28,401 nt of DNA, taken from a virus. The notes under the pieces are model-generated. The model saw only the letters and a program-made list of their open reading frames with translations. It was not told the DNA's origin and did not search any database. The stretch spans positions 1-28,401 of IMG/VR virus record IMGVR_UViG_3300008113_001056. The stretch is one strand, 5' to 3'. The position numbers and the translations under genes are program-made. Shown one piece after another: positions 6,057-13,934 of the stretch (positions are counted from its first letter, which is position 1; every line of letters begins with the position of its first letter).

Positions 6057-6392
6057 ATGAAAGATTTATTTTACAGCTGCGAAGAATGCGAAGGTTGGGG
6101 ATTTGTAACGATTGATTTAAACGATACTCATATCCCGTATGAACAGAACCCTATTGACTATGAGTGTATGTCATGTTGTGGCAAAGGAAAAGTTCTACAT
6201 GAAGACGAATACCAAATGAAACTAGACGGAGTTAACGAAATGATTGAGGGCATGGAAACACGTATTGAAGGACTTTCAAGAATAGTAATGAAAGCTAAGA
6301 ACCCAACACTATACGTTGAACGTTTAAAAACTTTGTCTTGCGGTTTATACCGATTAAAAAACTATAAAATAAAATTGCTTAATTTAGCATAA
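6057..6392 (+). CDS. zinc-ribbon protein with two DnaJ-like CxxC motifs, 111 aa
   Basis: Two cysteine pairs lie in the first half: CEECEGWGF (8-16) and CMSCCGKGKV (37-46). The C-x2-C-x-G-x-G form is that of DnaJ zinc-finger repeats, so one zinc ion bound by four cysteines is expected. The second half (EMIEGMETRIEGLSRIVMKA, then LKNYKIKLLNLA) is helical. It is the first gene after promoter P2. A DNA-, RNA- or protein-binding adaptor role is plausible, but the partner is unknown. Confidence 0.65.
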   Translation: MKDLFYSCEECEGWGFVTIDLNDTHIPYEQNPIDYECMSCCGKGKVLHEDEYQMKLDGVNEMIEGMETRIEGLSRIVMKAKNPTLYVERLKTLSCGLYRLKNYKIKLLNLA

Positions 6393-6400
6393 AAAAAAGC

Positions 6401-6655
6401 ATGGAGTTAATTTTATTGTTAGCGGTTGCATGGTGGCTAGTTAGTTTTGAGCCATTGCAGTTGTTTATTGACCATATTTTTAGGCAGTTCCCTATAACAA
6501 ACCTATCAAACTACATACATTCTAGTCTAGGTTGTTGGAAGTGTTCTTCATTTTGGACAATATTAATATATTCAGGTAGCTTTCAGTTTGCTTGTTTAGG
6601 CGCATTAACAGCATTTATAATAGATTTATGTTTGAACAGGCTGAACTCGAAGTAA
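6401..6655 (+). CDS. small membrane protein with CxxC motif, 84 aa
   Basis: Two hydrophobic segments are visible: ELILLLAVAWWLVSF at the N-terminus and SFWTILIYSGSFQFACLGALTAFIIDL near the end. Between them is LGCWKCSSFW, a membrane-proximal C-x2-C as in DUF1360-like membrane proteins. It should sit in the inner membrane with a short loop. It is far from the lysis genes, so a holin role is not favoured. Its last 28 nt overlap the next gene's ATG at 6628. Confidence 0.6.
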   Translation: MELILLLAVAWWLVSFEPLQLFIDHIFRQFPITNLSNYIHSSLGCWKCSSFWTILIYSGSFQFACLGALTAFIIDLCLNRLNSK

Positions 6656-6831
6656 TAAACGAGATTATTAACGCCACAGAGGTGGTGAAATACTCAAAGG
6701 TAAGTCTGAATAGACTAAAAAAGATTAAAGAGCTTAAAACGAAAAAAAAAGACGGTGAATGCTTTTGTTCGAATGTTCGTAGGCGTGTATGGTTTAAAGA
6801 TTTTGTCAGTTGGTTTGAAAGCAATTCTTGA
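6628..6831 (+). CDS. hypothetical basic protein, 67 aa
   Basis: I chose ATG 6628 over an upstream in-frame TTG (6592), because the extra residues would lie within the previous membrane gene. The protein has an acidic helix (EQAELEVINEIINATEVV), a lysine-rich middle (RLKKIKELKTKKK), then GECFCSNVRRRVWFKDFVSWF. The CFC followed by RRRVW resembles a small basic phage protein type that I associate with Bacteroidota phages, though I cannot name it. It overlaps the sigma-like gene by about 60 nt in another frame. Confidence 0.55.
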   Translation: MFEQAELEVINEIINATEVVKYSKVSLNRLKKIKELKTKKKDGECFCSNVRRRVWFKDFVSWFESNS

Positions 6832-7348
6832 TAAATACCTGTCGAAGCATTACGAAGACGTACGAAAATACACTAACTATTTTTTGGTGCGTATGAAAAG
6901 CCGAATAACTGCGGACGTAGTGATTAACAACAGCTATATTTATTTAGTTGGATTGAAAACCGACATAAAGACGGAAGACCAAATGAAAGCATATCTGTTT
7001 AATACTATAAAAAAGCAAATAATTTGGAATACTAGCCAGTCAAACAAAGACGAGCATATTACAGCCTTTGAAAACACGAACGTACAAGAAGCCGAAGATA
7101 ACACCGACCTACAAGATAAAATTGAATTAGAACGTAAATATCAACTCCATAAAAGCTGTATTGAGGTTTATAGAAACAACATTGATGACAAAATTAAGTT
7201 ATTAATATTTGAGGCATATTACGACAAAGGATATTCAACAGCCAGAGCAATGGGCAAATATTTTGATTTACCATTTACAACGGCGCATTTTTGGATTAGA
7301 GAAATAAAAAACGATTTACTTATAATTAAGAAACAACATGAGAATTAA
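6773..7348 (+). CDS. sigma-70-like transcription factor (putative late-gene sigma)
   Basis: The protein has the two-domain plan of small sigma factors. The first half (ILDKYLSKHYEDVRKYTNYF, then ADVVINNSYIYLVG and MKAYLFNTIKKQIIWNTSQSNK) resembles sigma region 2, with the helix pattern that binds core polymerase and the -10 element. An acidic linker follows (EAEDNTDLQDKIELE). The end (IKLLIFEAYYDKGYSTARAMGKYFDLPFTTAHFWIREIKNDL) is a region-4-like helix-turn-helix. ATG 6773 is preferred, but GTG 6755 or a later start at 6893 cannot be excluded. It lies just before the terminase genes, where phages commonly encode late-transcription activators, and a distinct promoter-like motif precedes several late genes. 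Similarity is moderate; a different HTH activator is the alternative. Confidence 0.6.
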   Translation: MFVGVYGLKILSVGLKAILDKYLSKHYEDVRKYTNYFLVRMKSRITADVVINNSYIYLVGLKTDIKTEDQMKAYLFNTIKKQIIWNTSQSNKDEHITAFENTNVQEAEDNTDLQDKIELERKYQLHKSCIEVYRNNIDDKIKLLIFEAYYDKGYSTARAMGKYFDLPFTTAHFWIREIKNDLLIIKKQHEN

Positions 7349-7556
7349 AGACGAATATAAAGGCAAAACGATTGTAAAATACAATTCAATCATGGGAGAG
7401 CAAAGAATAATAGTTGATAAATTAGATGTTACCCGCTTTTCCTATTATCAATCAATTGGACTTGGTTATATTTTTGAACCTGAACCAATTAATTACATAG
7501 GAATAGATGAAGAACCAAAGCAAGAACCTAGAAAAAGACGAAAGAAAAATGGATAA
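7338..7556 (+). CDS. hypothetical protein, 72 aa
   Basis: A small protein with a beta-rich N-terminal half (YKGKTIVKYNSIMGEQRIIVDKL, then FSYYQSIGLGYIFE) and a charged tail ending PKQEPRKRRKKNG. The overall form suggests a small folded domain plus a basic, disordered tail that could touch nucleic acid. It overlaps the sigma-like gene by 11 nt and the next gene by 8 nt. No family recognised. Confidence 0.55.
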   Translation: MRIKDEYKGKTIVKYNSIMGEQRIIVDKLDVTRFSYYQSIGLGYIFEPEPINYIGIDEEPKQEPRKRRKKNG

Positions 7557-7692
7557 AACGCAAAAAGTAATAGATTTTATAAACTCAATCTCAGCTAAAT
7601 ACCTAAACAAGAATAGAACTAAAATTGAAATACCAATAAGTGAATACTACAACCTATTACAGGGAGTTAGACAATTAATAAACGAGAAATAA
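7549..7692 (+). CDS. hypothetical protein, 47 aa
   Basis: ATG 7549 overlaps the previous stop (ATGGATAA), which is more natural than the earlier in-frame ATG at 7507 lying within the previous gene. The peptide is helical (KVIDFINSISAKYLNKN, then SEYYNLLQGVRQLINEK). Its last base is the first base of the small-terminase ATG (TAATG). Function unknown. Confidence 0.5.
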   Translation: MDKTQKVIDFINSISAKYLNKNRTKIEIPISEYYNLLQGVRQLINEK

Positions 7693-8123
7693 TGCCAAAA
7701 CCTAAACTAATAGAAACACCTGAAAAACTCTATTCATACTTTGAAGAGTATAAACAATACATAAAGACGAACCCAAGAACTATTGACAAAGCACTACAAA
7801 GCGGTAAGATAGCAAAAGAAACACTTAGAGTACCTCTAACAATGGACGGATTCGAAGTATTCTGCTATCAAAAAGGATTTACCGTTGAACATTATTTTAG
7901 GAATAGTAATGATTCGTATGGGGAATATTGCACTATCTGCTCATTAATAAAGAAAGAAATACGCGCTGACCAAATAGAGGGCGGTATGGTAGGTCAGTAC
8001 AATCCATCAATCACTCAGCGTTTAAACAACCTAACTGAAAAGACTGATATCACAACTGATGGCAAAGGAATCAACGAAATAAAGGTTAATATTATAAAAC
8101 CAAGTGACACAAACGAAAACTAA
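7692..8123 (+). CDS. terS: terminase small subunit
   Basis: This 143-aa protein stands directly before the large terminase and matches small-terminase proteins of Bacteroidota phages. It has the N-terminal PEKLYSYFEEYKQYIKTNP and the middle VPLTMDGFEVFCYQKGFTVEHYFRN, a helix-turn-helix-like region expected to bind the packaging site. A helix IKKEIRADQIEGGMVGQYNPSITQRLNNL follows, typical of this family. The tail (TDGKGINEIKVNIIKP) is a short strand that in related proteins contacts the large subunit. It would recognise phage DNA and deliver it to the motor. A 53-nt gap without a gene separates it from the large subunit. Confidence 0.85.
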   Translation: MPKPKLIETPEKLYSYFEEYKQYIKTNPRTIDKALQSGKIAKETLRVPLTMDGFEVFCYQKGFTVEHYFRNSNDSYGEYCTICSLIKKEIRADQIEGGMVGQYNPSITQRLNNLTEKTDITTDGKGINEIKVNIIKPSDTNEN

Positions 8124-8176
8124 TTGAAACCATAAACACGGATTGAGTATAACCATACTATGAAAAAAATGTGCAA

Positions 8177-9328
8177 ATGGAATTAAACTCTACTATTATC
8201 TTCGAAAAGAACTTTAACGCGCTCCAAAATAAAGGGGTGCGTTTTGTCATTAATGAGGGCGGTTCACGGTCAAGTAAGACTTATTCGCTTTGTCAATTGT
8301 TAATCGTTTACAGCTTACAAAACCCTCAAAAGGTAGTTAGTATAATTAGAAAAACTTTCCCTGCGTTACGTGCTACGGTAATGCGTGACTTCTTCGAAAT
8401 ACTTAAAGACCTAGATATATATTCAAGTGAACGCCATAATAAGTCAGAACATATTTACACGTTTGATAATGGTTCAATAGTTGAATTCTTTTCGGTTGAC
8501 GATGAACAAAAGATTAGAGGTCGTAAACGTGATGTTGCATGGTGTAATGAAGCAAATGAGTTATTCTACGATGACTTTACGCAGCTAAACATGAGAACCG
8601 AGTTTAAGTTAATTTTTGATTACAACCCTTCGGAGTCTTCAAGTTGGCTTTACGAGTTACCAAAAGACGAATCAACCCTAATTAAGTCAACTTACAAAGA
8701 CAATCCGTTTTTACCTGACAGCATTAAAAAGCAAATAGAGGACTTAAAACGTACAGATGAATCATTATATCAGATTTACGCACTAGGTGAAAAGGCAATT
8801 AGCAAAAGTAACATTTACTCGAATTGGAATTTCTTAAATCATAGACCTGCAAAGTTTGTTAACTACGTTTATGGGTTGGACTTTGGTTATAATCACCCCA
8901 CTGCGCTTGTAAGGGTTTACTGGGTTGATAATGATATATTCATTGAAAAGGTAATTTACGAAAGCTATTTAACCACTACAAACCTAATCGACAAAATGAA
9001 TCAGTTAGGGGTTGAAAAACACGTTACGATATTAGCCGACTATTCACGCCCCGAAATAATAGCAGAAATGAATAACGCAGGGTTTGACGTTCAGAACGCA
9101 AATAAGGTAGTTAAAAAAGGAATTGATAACATTAAAACGTTTGGGGTGTTCTGCGAGGATTCAAAAGAAATAAAAAAGGAATACGATAATTACAAATGGA
9201 AAAAAGTAGGTGACATAATAACGGATGAACCTGTTAAACTATTTGACGATGCTATGGATGCAATACGTTACGCAGTTACTCATATAAGACAGGAATATTA
9301 TACGGATGATTCTTACTTTGCATTCTAA
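8177..9328 (+). CDS. terL: terminase large subunit (ATPase and nuclease)
   Basis: The packaging motor protein, about 383 aa from ATG 8177 (an in-frame GTG at 8171 would add two residues). The ATPase domain shows the Walker A loop GGSRSSKT (28-35), the coupling region FRALR-like FPALRATVMRDF, and the Walker B strand RDVAWCNEANEL. The C-terminal nuclease domain shows YGLDFGYNHPTALVRV with the first catalytic Asp, ILADYSRPEII with the second, and KLFDDAMDAIRYAVTHI with the last pair. These fit PBSX-type (Terminase_3/6) enzymes. It cuts concatemers and pumps DNA into the prohead through the portal (23933). Both active sites appear intact. The protein is at the short end for the family but complete. 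Confidence 0.95.
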   Translation: MELNSTIIFEKNFNALQNKGVRFVINEGGSRSSKTYSLCQLLIVYSLQNPQKVVSIIRKTFPALRATVMRDFFEILKDLDIYSSERHNKSEHIYTFDNGSIVEFFSVDDEQKIRGRKRDVAWCNEANELFYDDFTQLNMRTEFKLIFDYNPSESSSWLYELPKDESTLIKSTYKDNPFLPDSIKKQIEDLKRTDESLYQIYALGEKAISKSNIYSNWNFLNHRPAKFVNYVYGLDFGYNHPTALVRVYWVDNDIFIEKVIYESYLTTTNLIDKMNQLGVEKHVTILADYSRPEIIAEMNNAGFDVQNANKVVKKGIDNIKTFGVFCEDSKEIKKEYDNYKWKKVGDIITDEPVKLFDDAMDAIRYAVTHIRQEYYTDDSYFAF

Positions 9329-9355
9329 ACATAAACACGAAAAAAATTAATATAG
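9325..9355 (+). promoter_or_regulatory. late bipartite element A (YTRAACAWA-N13-TTAATATAG)
   Basis: CTAAACATA (9325-9333) and TTAATATAG (9347-9355) are 13 nt apart and end 2 nt before ATG 9358. The same pair with the same spacing recurs before 19288, 20980 and 23588. It is not the host TAnnTTTG type. I read it as a candidate late promoter with transcription starting at or next to the start codon. Confidence 0.6.
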
Positions 9356-9357
9356 TC

Positions 9358-10620
9358 ATGGCTTACCGCGAAAGACAAAAGATTAGTCAAATGACCCCAA
9401 AGGGTTCTAACTTATCATCTACAGATTTAGTTGAAGTTAGCGTTTTAGAAAGTGGTTCGTATGTCACTAAGTCATTAACAGGTCAACAAATAATTAATTC
9501 AGCATCGGGCGGCAGTTTTGTTCCGTATGTTGGAGCAACGCAGGATGTTGACTTAGACGCGAACAAATTAAGCGCACGTTCGATTTATATTGAGGGGACA
9601 AATGGTGGCGGACATTTACATTTAAAGCATCAATCAATAGATGCAACTGCAACAGGTCAAAGTACCTCGTTATATGCGAATGGAGACGGGGATTTAAAGT
9701 GGAAAAACGATAACCAATATTACACAACTTTAAAAACATCCTTAAACACGGATAACAGAGTTTACACTTTCCCAAATGCAACGTGTGAACTTCAACAAGA
9801 AGTAGCATTAACTACAAACGGAGAAACAGGAGCGGCAACATTTGACGGTGTTACGTTAAACATTCCTAACTACATACCAACGAACGCAATTCATAGAAGC
9901 GCATCTGAAATATTTAGAGGTTTTTATTTTAGCAATAACTCGACAACGGTTACAACAGAGGGCGGTTTAACAGCATCTGCAACGGGTTCAACACTTGCTC
10001 AATCAGTTGCATCAACAAACTTTGCAACTAAGCAAATAAGATTACGTTACTATGGTTCTGTAGCTAGTACAGGGCGATATTCAGGTTTAAGAGGTTCTTC
10101 TTTACTTTGGTTTATCGGTGGTGGCTTTAAGTTTGTTTGTGACGTTAATATATCAGATACAGCATTTAGTTCAAACTGCCAACAATTCTACGGATTAGCA
10201 GGTCAAACAACGGATTTAAACTATGGTGGCGCATCGCAAATATTAGTAAGAACAAACTTCAATTTAATAGGGGTTGGTAGTGATAACGGAGATACAAACT
10301 TACAAGTGTTTCATAATGATGCTTCTGGTAACGATGCGACAAAAATAGATTTAGGGGCTGCTTTTCCTGCTAATAGAACCGCAGGGGCTGCAATGACAAC
10401 CGTCTATAGTATTTTACTATATAATGCCCCAAATTCAACAAGCGTAATTTACAACGTTATAAATAACGAAACAGGAGCAACAGCACGTGGGACGATAACA
10501 ACAGATTTACCTGCTCACACGCAAGGCTTAAATGTCTTTGCTAGTCGCGCAATGGGTTCACCTGTTACAAATACAGGGCAGTTTGATTTAATGAGATTAG
10601 GTTGTTTTTCATTACTATAA
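9358..10620 (+). CDS. tail fibre / receptor-binding structural protein, 420 aa
   Basis: The N-terminal 45 residues (KISQMTPKGSNLSSTDLVEV, then LTGQQII) are an attachment segment of the kind seen in Bacteroidota-phage fibre proteins. FVPYVGATQDVDLDANKL (54-71) begins a repetitive beta region with IYIEGTNGGGHLHLKHQS and LYANGDGDLKWKNDN, which recalls trimeric fibre shafts. From about residue 180 on is a glycine-, serine- and threonine-rich beta domain ending in FDLMRLGCFSLL, probably a jelly-roll head that binds the host surface. There is no signal peptide; it acts in the virion. It is the first gene after late element A and begins the fibre-baseplate block. Confidence 0.7.
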   Translation: MAYRERQKISQMTPKGSNLSSTDLVEVSVLESGSYVTKSLTGQQIINSASGGSFVPYVGATQDVDLDANKLSARSIYIEGTNGGGHLHLKHQSIDATATGQSTSLYANGDGDLKWKNDNQYYTTLKTSLNTDNRVYTFPNATCELQQEVALTTNGETGAATFDGVTLNIPNYIPTNAIHRSASEIFRGFYFSNNSTTVTTEGGLTASATGSTLAQSVASTNFATKQIRLRYYGSVASTGRYSGLRGSSLLWFIGGGFKFVCDVNISDTAFSSNCQQFYGLAGQTTDLNYGGASQILVRTNFNLIGVGSDNGDTNLQVFHNDASGNDATKIDLGAAFPANRTAGAAMTTVYSILLYNAPNSTSVIYNVINNETGATARGTITTDLPAHTQGLNVFASRAMGSPVTNTGQFDLMRLGCFSLL

Positions 10621-10623
10621 GAC

Positions 10624-10866
10624 ATGGAAATATTTGATTTAACATACGAAATAATAATACAAGAAGATAGTGAAGCAAACGTTTGTTTAAGACCTTCACA
10701 CCCTTTAATAAGTCATTACATAGCAACTTATAGAACCTATGAAAATGAAAGTGAAGCGGTTGAAAACCTACCTTCATTTATTGAAGAAATGACTCCGATA
10801 TTATATGAACAATTTGAAGCAATGGAAAACGTGCCATTGTCAATACGTGAACAATTTACACTTTAA
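10624..10866 (+). CDS. hypothetical protein, 80 aa, fibre-associated
   Basis: A small acidic protein (many Glu) with a mixed N-terminal half (FDLTYEIIIQEDSEANVCLRPSHP) and a helical end (SFIEEMTPILYEQFEAMEN). It follows the fibre gene by 3 nt and precedes another small structural-type gene by 11 nt. Fibre assembly chaperones are often small, acidic and placed next to their fibre, so that is a reasonable guess, but no motif shows it. Confidence 0.55.
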   Translation: MEIFDLTYEIIIQEDSEANVCLRPSHPLISHYIATYRTYENESEAVENLPSFIEEMTPILYEQFEAMENVPLSIREQFTL

Positions 10867-10877
10867 TAAATAAAACA

Positions 10878-11150
10878 ATGAGTACAAATTTAATGGGCGA
10901 ATTAGTAGCCAACAAAGGAACGTTTATCCTAAATAATACAAACGAGTTTACAGGCGTAATCGATGCAATCGTAGTTTTACAAGATACGGTTTTCAATGCT
11001 GTTAAAATAGCAGGAACGGACGTAAAGACGGATTATATCGGAACACCTGCAACAGCGGTAAAAGCGGGAGCGATTATAACACCAAAGTCTGATTTACAAT
11101 TTAGTGGAGTAGATTTAACTTCGGGTAGTGTAGCACTTGTTTTAGGTTAG
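10878..11150 (+). CDS. small beta-rich virion protein, 90 aa
   Basis: Short beta strands and loops dominate (GTFILNNTNEFTGVIDAIVVLQDTVF, then ATAVKAGAIITPKSDLQFSGVDL, ending GSVALVLG). There are no charged helices, cysteines or membrane segments. This composition, and its place between two fibre-type genes, suggests a small tail-tip or fibre accessory protein. It is 2 nt before the next gene. Confidence 0.55.
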   Translation: MSTNLMGELVANKGTFILNNTNEFTGVIDAIVVLQDTVFNAVKIAGTDVKTDYIGTPATAVKAGAIITPKSDLQFSGVDLTSGSVALVLG

Positions 11151-11152
11151 TC

Positions 11153-12229
11153 ATGTACGGTTACGGAAACAGCTTTTTTTTAACCACTCGCGCAATTTTA
11201 GCAGAAAGTAATGCGGCTGTTTTACCTGTTAACACGGTTGCACCTGCATTAAGTGGAACAGCACAAGAAGGACAAACTTTGACTTGTTCAACTGGAACAT
11301 GGACGGGAACGCCTACAATAACTTATAGTTACCAATGGAAACGCAACGGAAGTAATATCGGAAGCGCAACTAATTCAACTTATACACTTGTAACTGCGGA
11401 CGTAGGTCAATCAATACTTTGTACGGTTACAGCAACGAATGGAGCAGGTAGTGTTAATGCGGATTCAAACACGGTAACGCCAACAAGCGCAGTCGATCCA
11501 GATGCACAAGCATTCATAACAGCGGCTGCAATAACAGATCCTACACAACAATCGGCTATTAATACTTTGGTAGTTGACTTGAAAGGATATTCAATTTGGA
11601 CAAAGTTCAAAGCTATTTATCCAATAGTGGGTGGTACAGCTTCAAGTCATAAATACAATTTAAAAGATCCAAGAGATTTGGATGCAGCATTTAGATTGAC
11701 TTTTGCAAGTGGATGGACTCACTCCTCAACTGGAATGACACCATTGAATACTTTTGCAAATACTTTTTTCAATCCAAACTCTGGGTTTTCTACTAATGAT
11801 AATGTACATTTAAGTTATTATTCAAGAACTAATAGTAATGGTACAGAAATAGAAATTGGAAGTACAAATAGTGTAGCTGGTCCATATTTAATGTTGGAAA
11901 TAAGAACATCTGGAACAACGTATTATATAATAAATTCAGTCGGTTCTTATGCTACTGCTTCAGACTCAGATTCACGAGCTTTTTACATTGGAAATAGAAT
12001 AGGCACAGCTGAGAAAGGTTTTAGAAATAATACTAATGTAATTTCAAGAACAAGTACAGCAGGCCCAAGACCAAATTTTAACACATATTTAGGAGCTGCT
12101 AATTATGGAGGAACAACAACTTTTTATTCAACCAAACAATGTGCCTTTGCTTCAATAGGAGATGGATTAACAGATACAGATGCGGCTAACTTTTACACAG
12201 CAGTTCAAGCATATCAAACAACAGAATAG
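11153..12229 (+). CDS. Ig-like-domain tail fibre protein, 358 aa, chimeric C-terminus
   Basis: After a short N-terminus, residues about 25-115 form a bacterial Ig-like domain: ALSGTAQEGQTLTCSTGTWTG, then YQWKRNGSNIGSATNSTYTL, then ADVGQSILCTVTATNGAG. Such domains on phage surfaces bind host polysaccharide or mucus-like material. DPDAQAFITAAAITDPTQQSAINTLV starts a linker, followed by a 200-residue beta-rich C-terminal domain ending DTDAANFYTAVQAYQTTE. The Ig part (11153-11580) has about two dozen CpG by hand count, while 11581-12180 has only three. This suggests that the receptor-binding end came from another genome. The stop TAG overlaps the next frame, whose start codon is missing. Confidence 0.75.
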   Translation: MYGYGNSFFLTTRAILAESNAAVLPVNTVAPALSGTAQEGQTLTCSTGTWTGTPTITYSYQWKRNGSNIGSATNSTYTLVTADVGQSILCTVTATNGAGSVNADSNTVTPTSAVDPDAQAFITAAAITDPTQQSAINTLVVDLKGYSIWTKFKAIYPIVGGTASSHKYNLKDPRDLDAAFRLTFASGWTHSSTGMTPLNTFANTFFNPNSGFSTNDNVHLSYYSRTNSNGTEIEIGSTNSVAGPYLMLEIRTSGTTYYIINSVGSYATASDSDSRAFYIGNRIGTAEKGFRNNTNVISRTSTAGPRPNFNTYLGAANYGGTTTFYSTKQCAFASIGDGLTDTDAANFYTAVQAYQTTE

Positions 12230-12435
12230 TAACAAATCAACAAGCTCAAGAATTACAAGGTGTATTTTTTGACAACGATACATTTTTTAATTTCGTTCAA
12301 GATATTAACGATGTATATTTTTTATTTTTAAGTGAGCAAGATGAAGCGGACATTGCACCAACTCAATATGCTTATTTATTAGATATACCGTTAAGTCCTT
12401 TTGAACCAAAACCAACACCACCACCTTTTAGCTAA
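12226..12435 (+). pseudogene. small structural gene with lost start codon (ATA), 69 codons
   Basis: A good frame runs from 12190 to TAA 12433-12435 and ends on the first base of the next ATG (TAATG), as real genes here do. Its sequence (QAQELQGVFFDNDTFFNF, then VQDINDVYFLFLSEQDEADI, then a proline-rich tail KPTPPPFS) looks like a folded phage protein. Yet the frame has no ATG, GTG or TTG after its upstream stop at 12187. ATA at 12226-12228, overlapping the fibre TAG as ATAG, sits where a start is expected. It may be a pseudogene made by the fibre recombination, or be started from ATA by coupling. Confidence 0.55.
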
Positions 12436-13934
12436 TGGCAATAACTTTAATAGCGAGACCGCAAGATATAACACCCGCTTACAACCCTGTTAAATGGATT
12501 GTAGATTCTAGTATAAAAAACTACGATGGCTTTCGCTATGTATTTAAAATCAAAGATTCGTTAAGTAATATTATAGCTGAATATAGACTTTTACCAATAT
12601 ACGGAACTGGCTACGGTGAGCAGGATTTATCTAAGCTATTAAGCAACTATGTAAGTTTTGACTTAAACACGAATGTAACTACTTATTACAATGCCGCGAA
12701 TTCAGTTTTCAATTATAAGATTGAATTAGGCGAGGAATATACAACGCGAGTAGATTATACTTCAACTTTGGTAGATAGTTCGGGTAATGTACGAATAAAC
12801 GTAACAAATAGTTTTGTCGCAGGTGACAGAATAAACATTAAGCAAAACGACAGCGGAGCAGCGAACCCTTACTTAGAGGGATTGTTTACGGTATTGAGTG
12901 CAACGTCTACTTATTTAGTAGTAGATTCTTTGTGGTCACTTGTAACTGATTCATCTATTGACGGAGTTATAACATACGCAGACAACAGAAAGACGTACGA
13001 TTTTGGAGTTGAATATTCAAAGGGCGTAATTAACGCTGCGTTACGTTGGTTAGATTTTCCTGTTTGGAATTATACAGATTTCAGTTTAACAGCCAATAAT
13101 AAAAGATGGCTCACAAATCAACCTACAACTTTTCATAGTACACTAGGTCAAGATATGTATTTAAATGCGTTAAATGCAACGGGAACACCTGACTACGTTA
13201 TTTTCAAAAACTCGAATGGAGAATATTTTTATAAATCAATTTCGGGAACAGATACTATAAACCAAATCGCAGTAGGTGCTAATAACTATGGGGTTTTAAT
13301 TCCAATAGGCGCAGCTACTTTGCCAATGATAAAAACCGATACCACATATTACGATATTTATTATTCAAACGCAAACACGGGAACACCTGCCGAACGTTCA
13401 TTAACTTATAGAATCAACTTAGATACTCGCGTTCAAATTTCAGAGTATCATTGTTTATTTCTTGACCGCATGGGTTCATTTAGTTCTTTCGCTTTTCAGC
13501 TTAAAAACTACGAAAGAGGCGAAGTAACAAGGGATGAATATAATAAAGACGTTACAGGATTTATAAACACTACGCCAACGCCTGACCAATGGAGTTACAA
13601 TACAATCGAAGACGGGTTTAAATCGTTTAATATTAACGTTAAAAAGACGATTGACTTAAACACTAACTGGATGAGTGAATCAATGGGGCGTTATTTCGAA
13701 GAATTAGTAACTTCGCCACAGGTTTATCTTAAATTAGCATCGTACACAAATACGGAAAATTGGTTATATCCTGAAGATGAAAGCGGATGTCCTTTAAGAA
13801 TACCAGAAAGTACGGAATATCAACCTGTAATAGTCACAAACACGAATTACGAAATATTCCAACAACGAAACAAGAACTTAATTAAGCATTCAATAAGTGT
13901 AAGGTTATCAAATCAGGACGTAATCAATGGTTAG
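12435..13934 (+). CDS. baseplate / distal tail structural protein, 499 aa
   Basis: A long beta-rich protein without signal peptide or membrane segment. The start (ITLIARPQDITPAYNPVKWI) and the following IKNYDGFRYVFKIKD and YRLLPIYGTGYGEQDLSKLL resemble large structural proteins of Bacteroidota siphoviruses found beside the tail-tip gene. The end has WLYPEDESGCPLRIPESTEY and VSVRLSNQD-like strands. It overlaps the 914-aa tail gene by 8 nt, so the two are probably made together. A distal-tail or baseplate wedge role is inferred from order (next to the tail-tip and tape-measure genes). Confidence 0.6.
   Translation: MAITLIARPQDITPAYNPVKWIVDSSIKNYDGFRYVFKIKDSLSNIIAEYRLLPIYGTGYGEQDLSKLLSNYVSFDLNTNVTTYYNAANSVFNYKIELGEEYTTRVDYTSTLVDSSGNVRINVTNSFVAGDRINIKQNDSGAANPYLEGLFTVLSATSTYLVVDSLWSLVTDSSIDGVITYADNRKTYDFGVEYSKGVINAALRWLDFPVWNYTDFSLTANNKRWLTNQPTTFHSTLGQDMYLNALNATGTPDYVIFKNSNGEYFYKSISGTDTINQIAVGANNYGVLIPIGAATLPMIKTDTTYYDIYYSNANTGTPAERSLTYRINLDTRVQISEYHCLFLDRMGSFSSFAFQLKNYERGEVTRDEYNKDVTGFINTTPTPDQWSYNTIEDGFKSFNINVKKTIDLNTNWMSESMGRYFEELVTSPQVYLKLASYTNTENWLYPEDESGCPLRIPESTEYQPVIVTNTNYEIFQQRNKNLIKHSISVRLSNQDVING

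Noticed and set aside
8124-8160. Possible late element before the large terminase (TTGAAACCATAAACACG, then TATAAC)
   Set aside because: The upstream box has an insertion and no TTAATATAG follows; the match is too weak.
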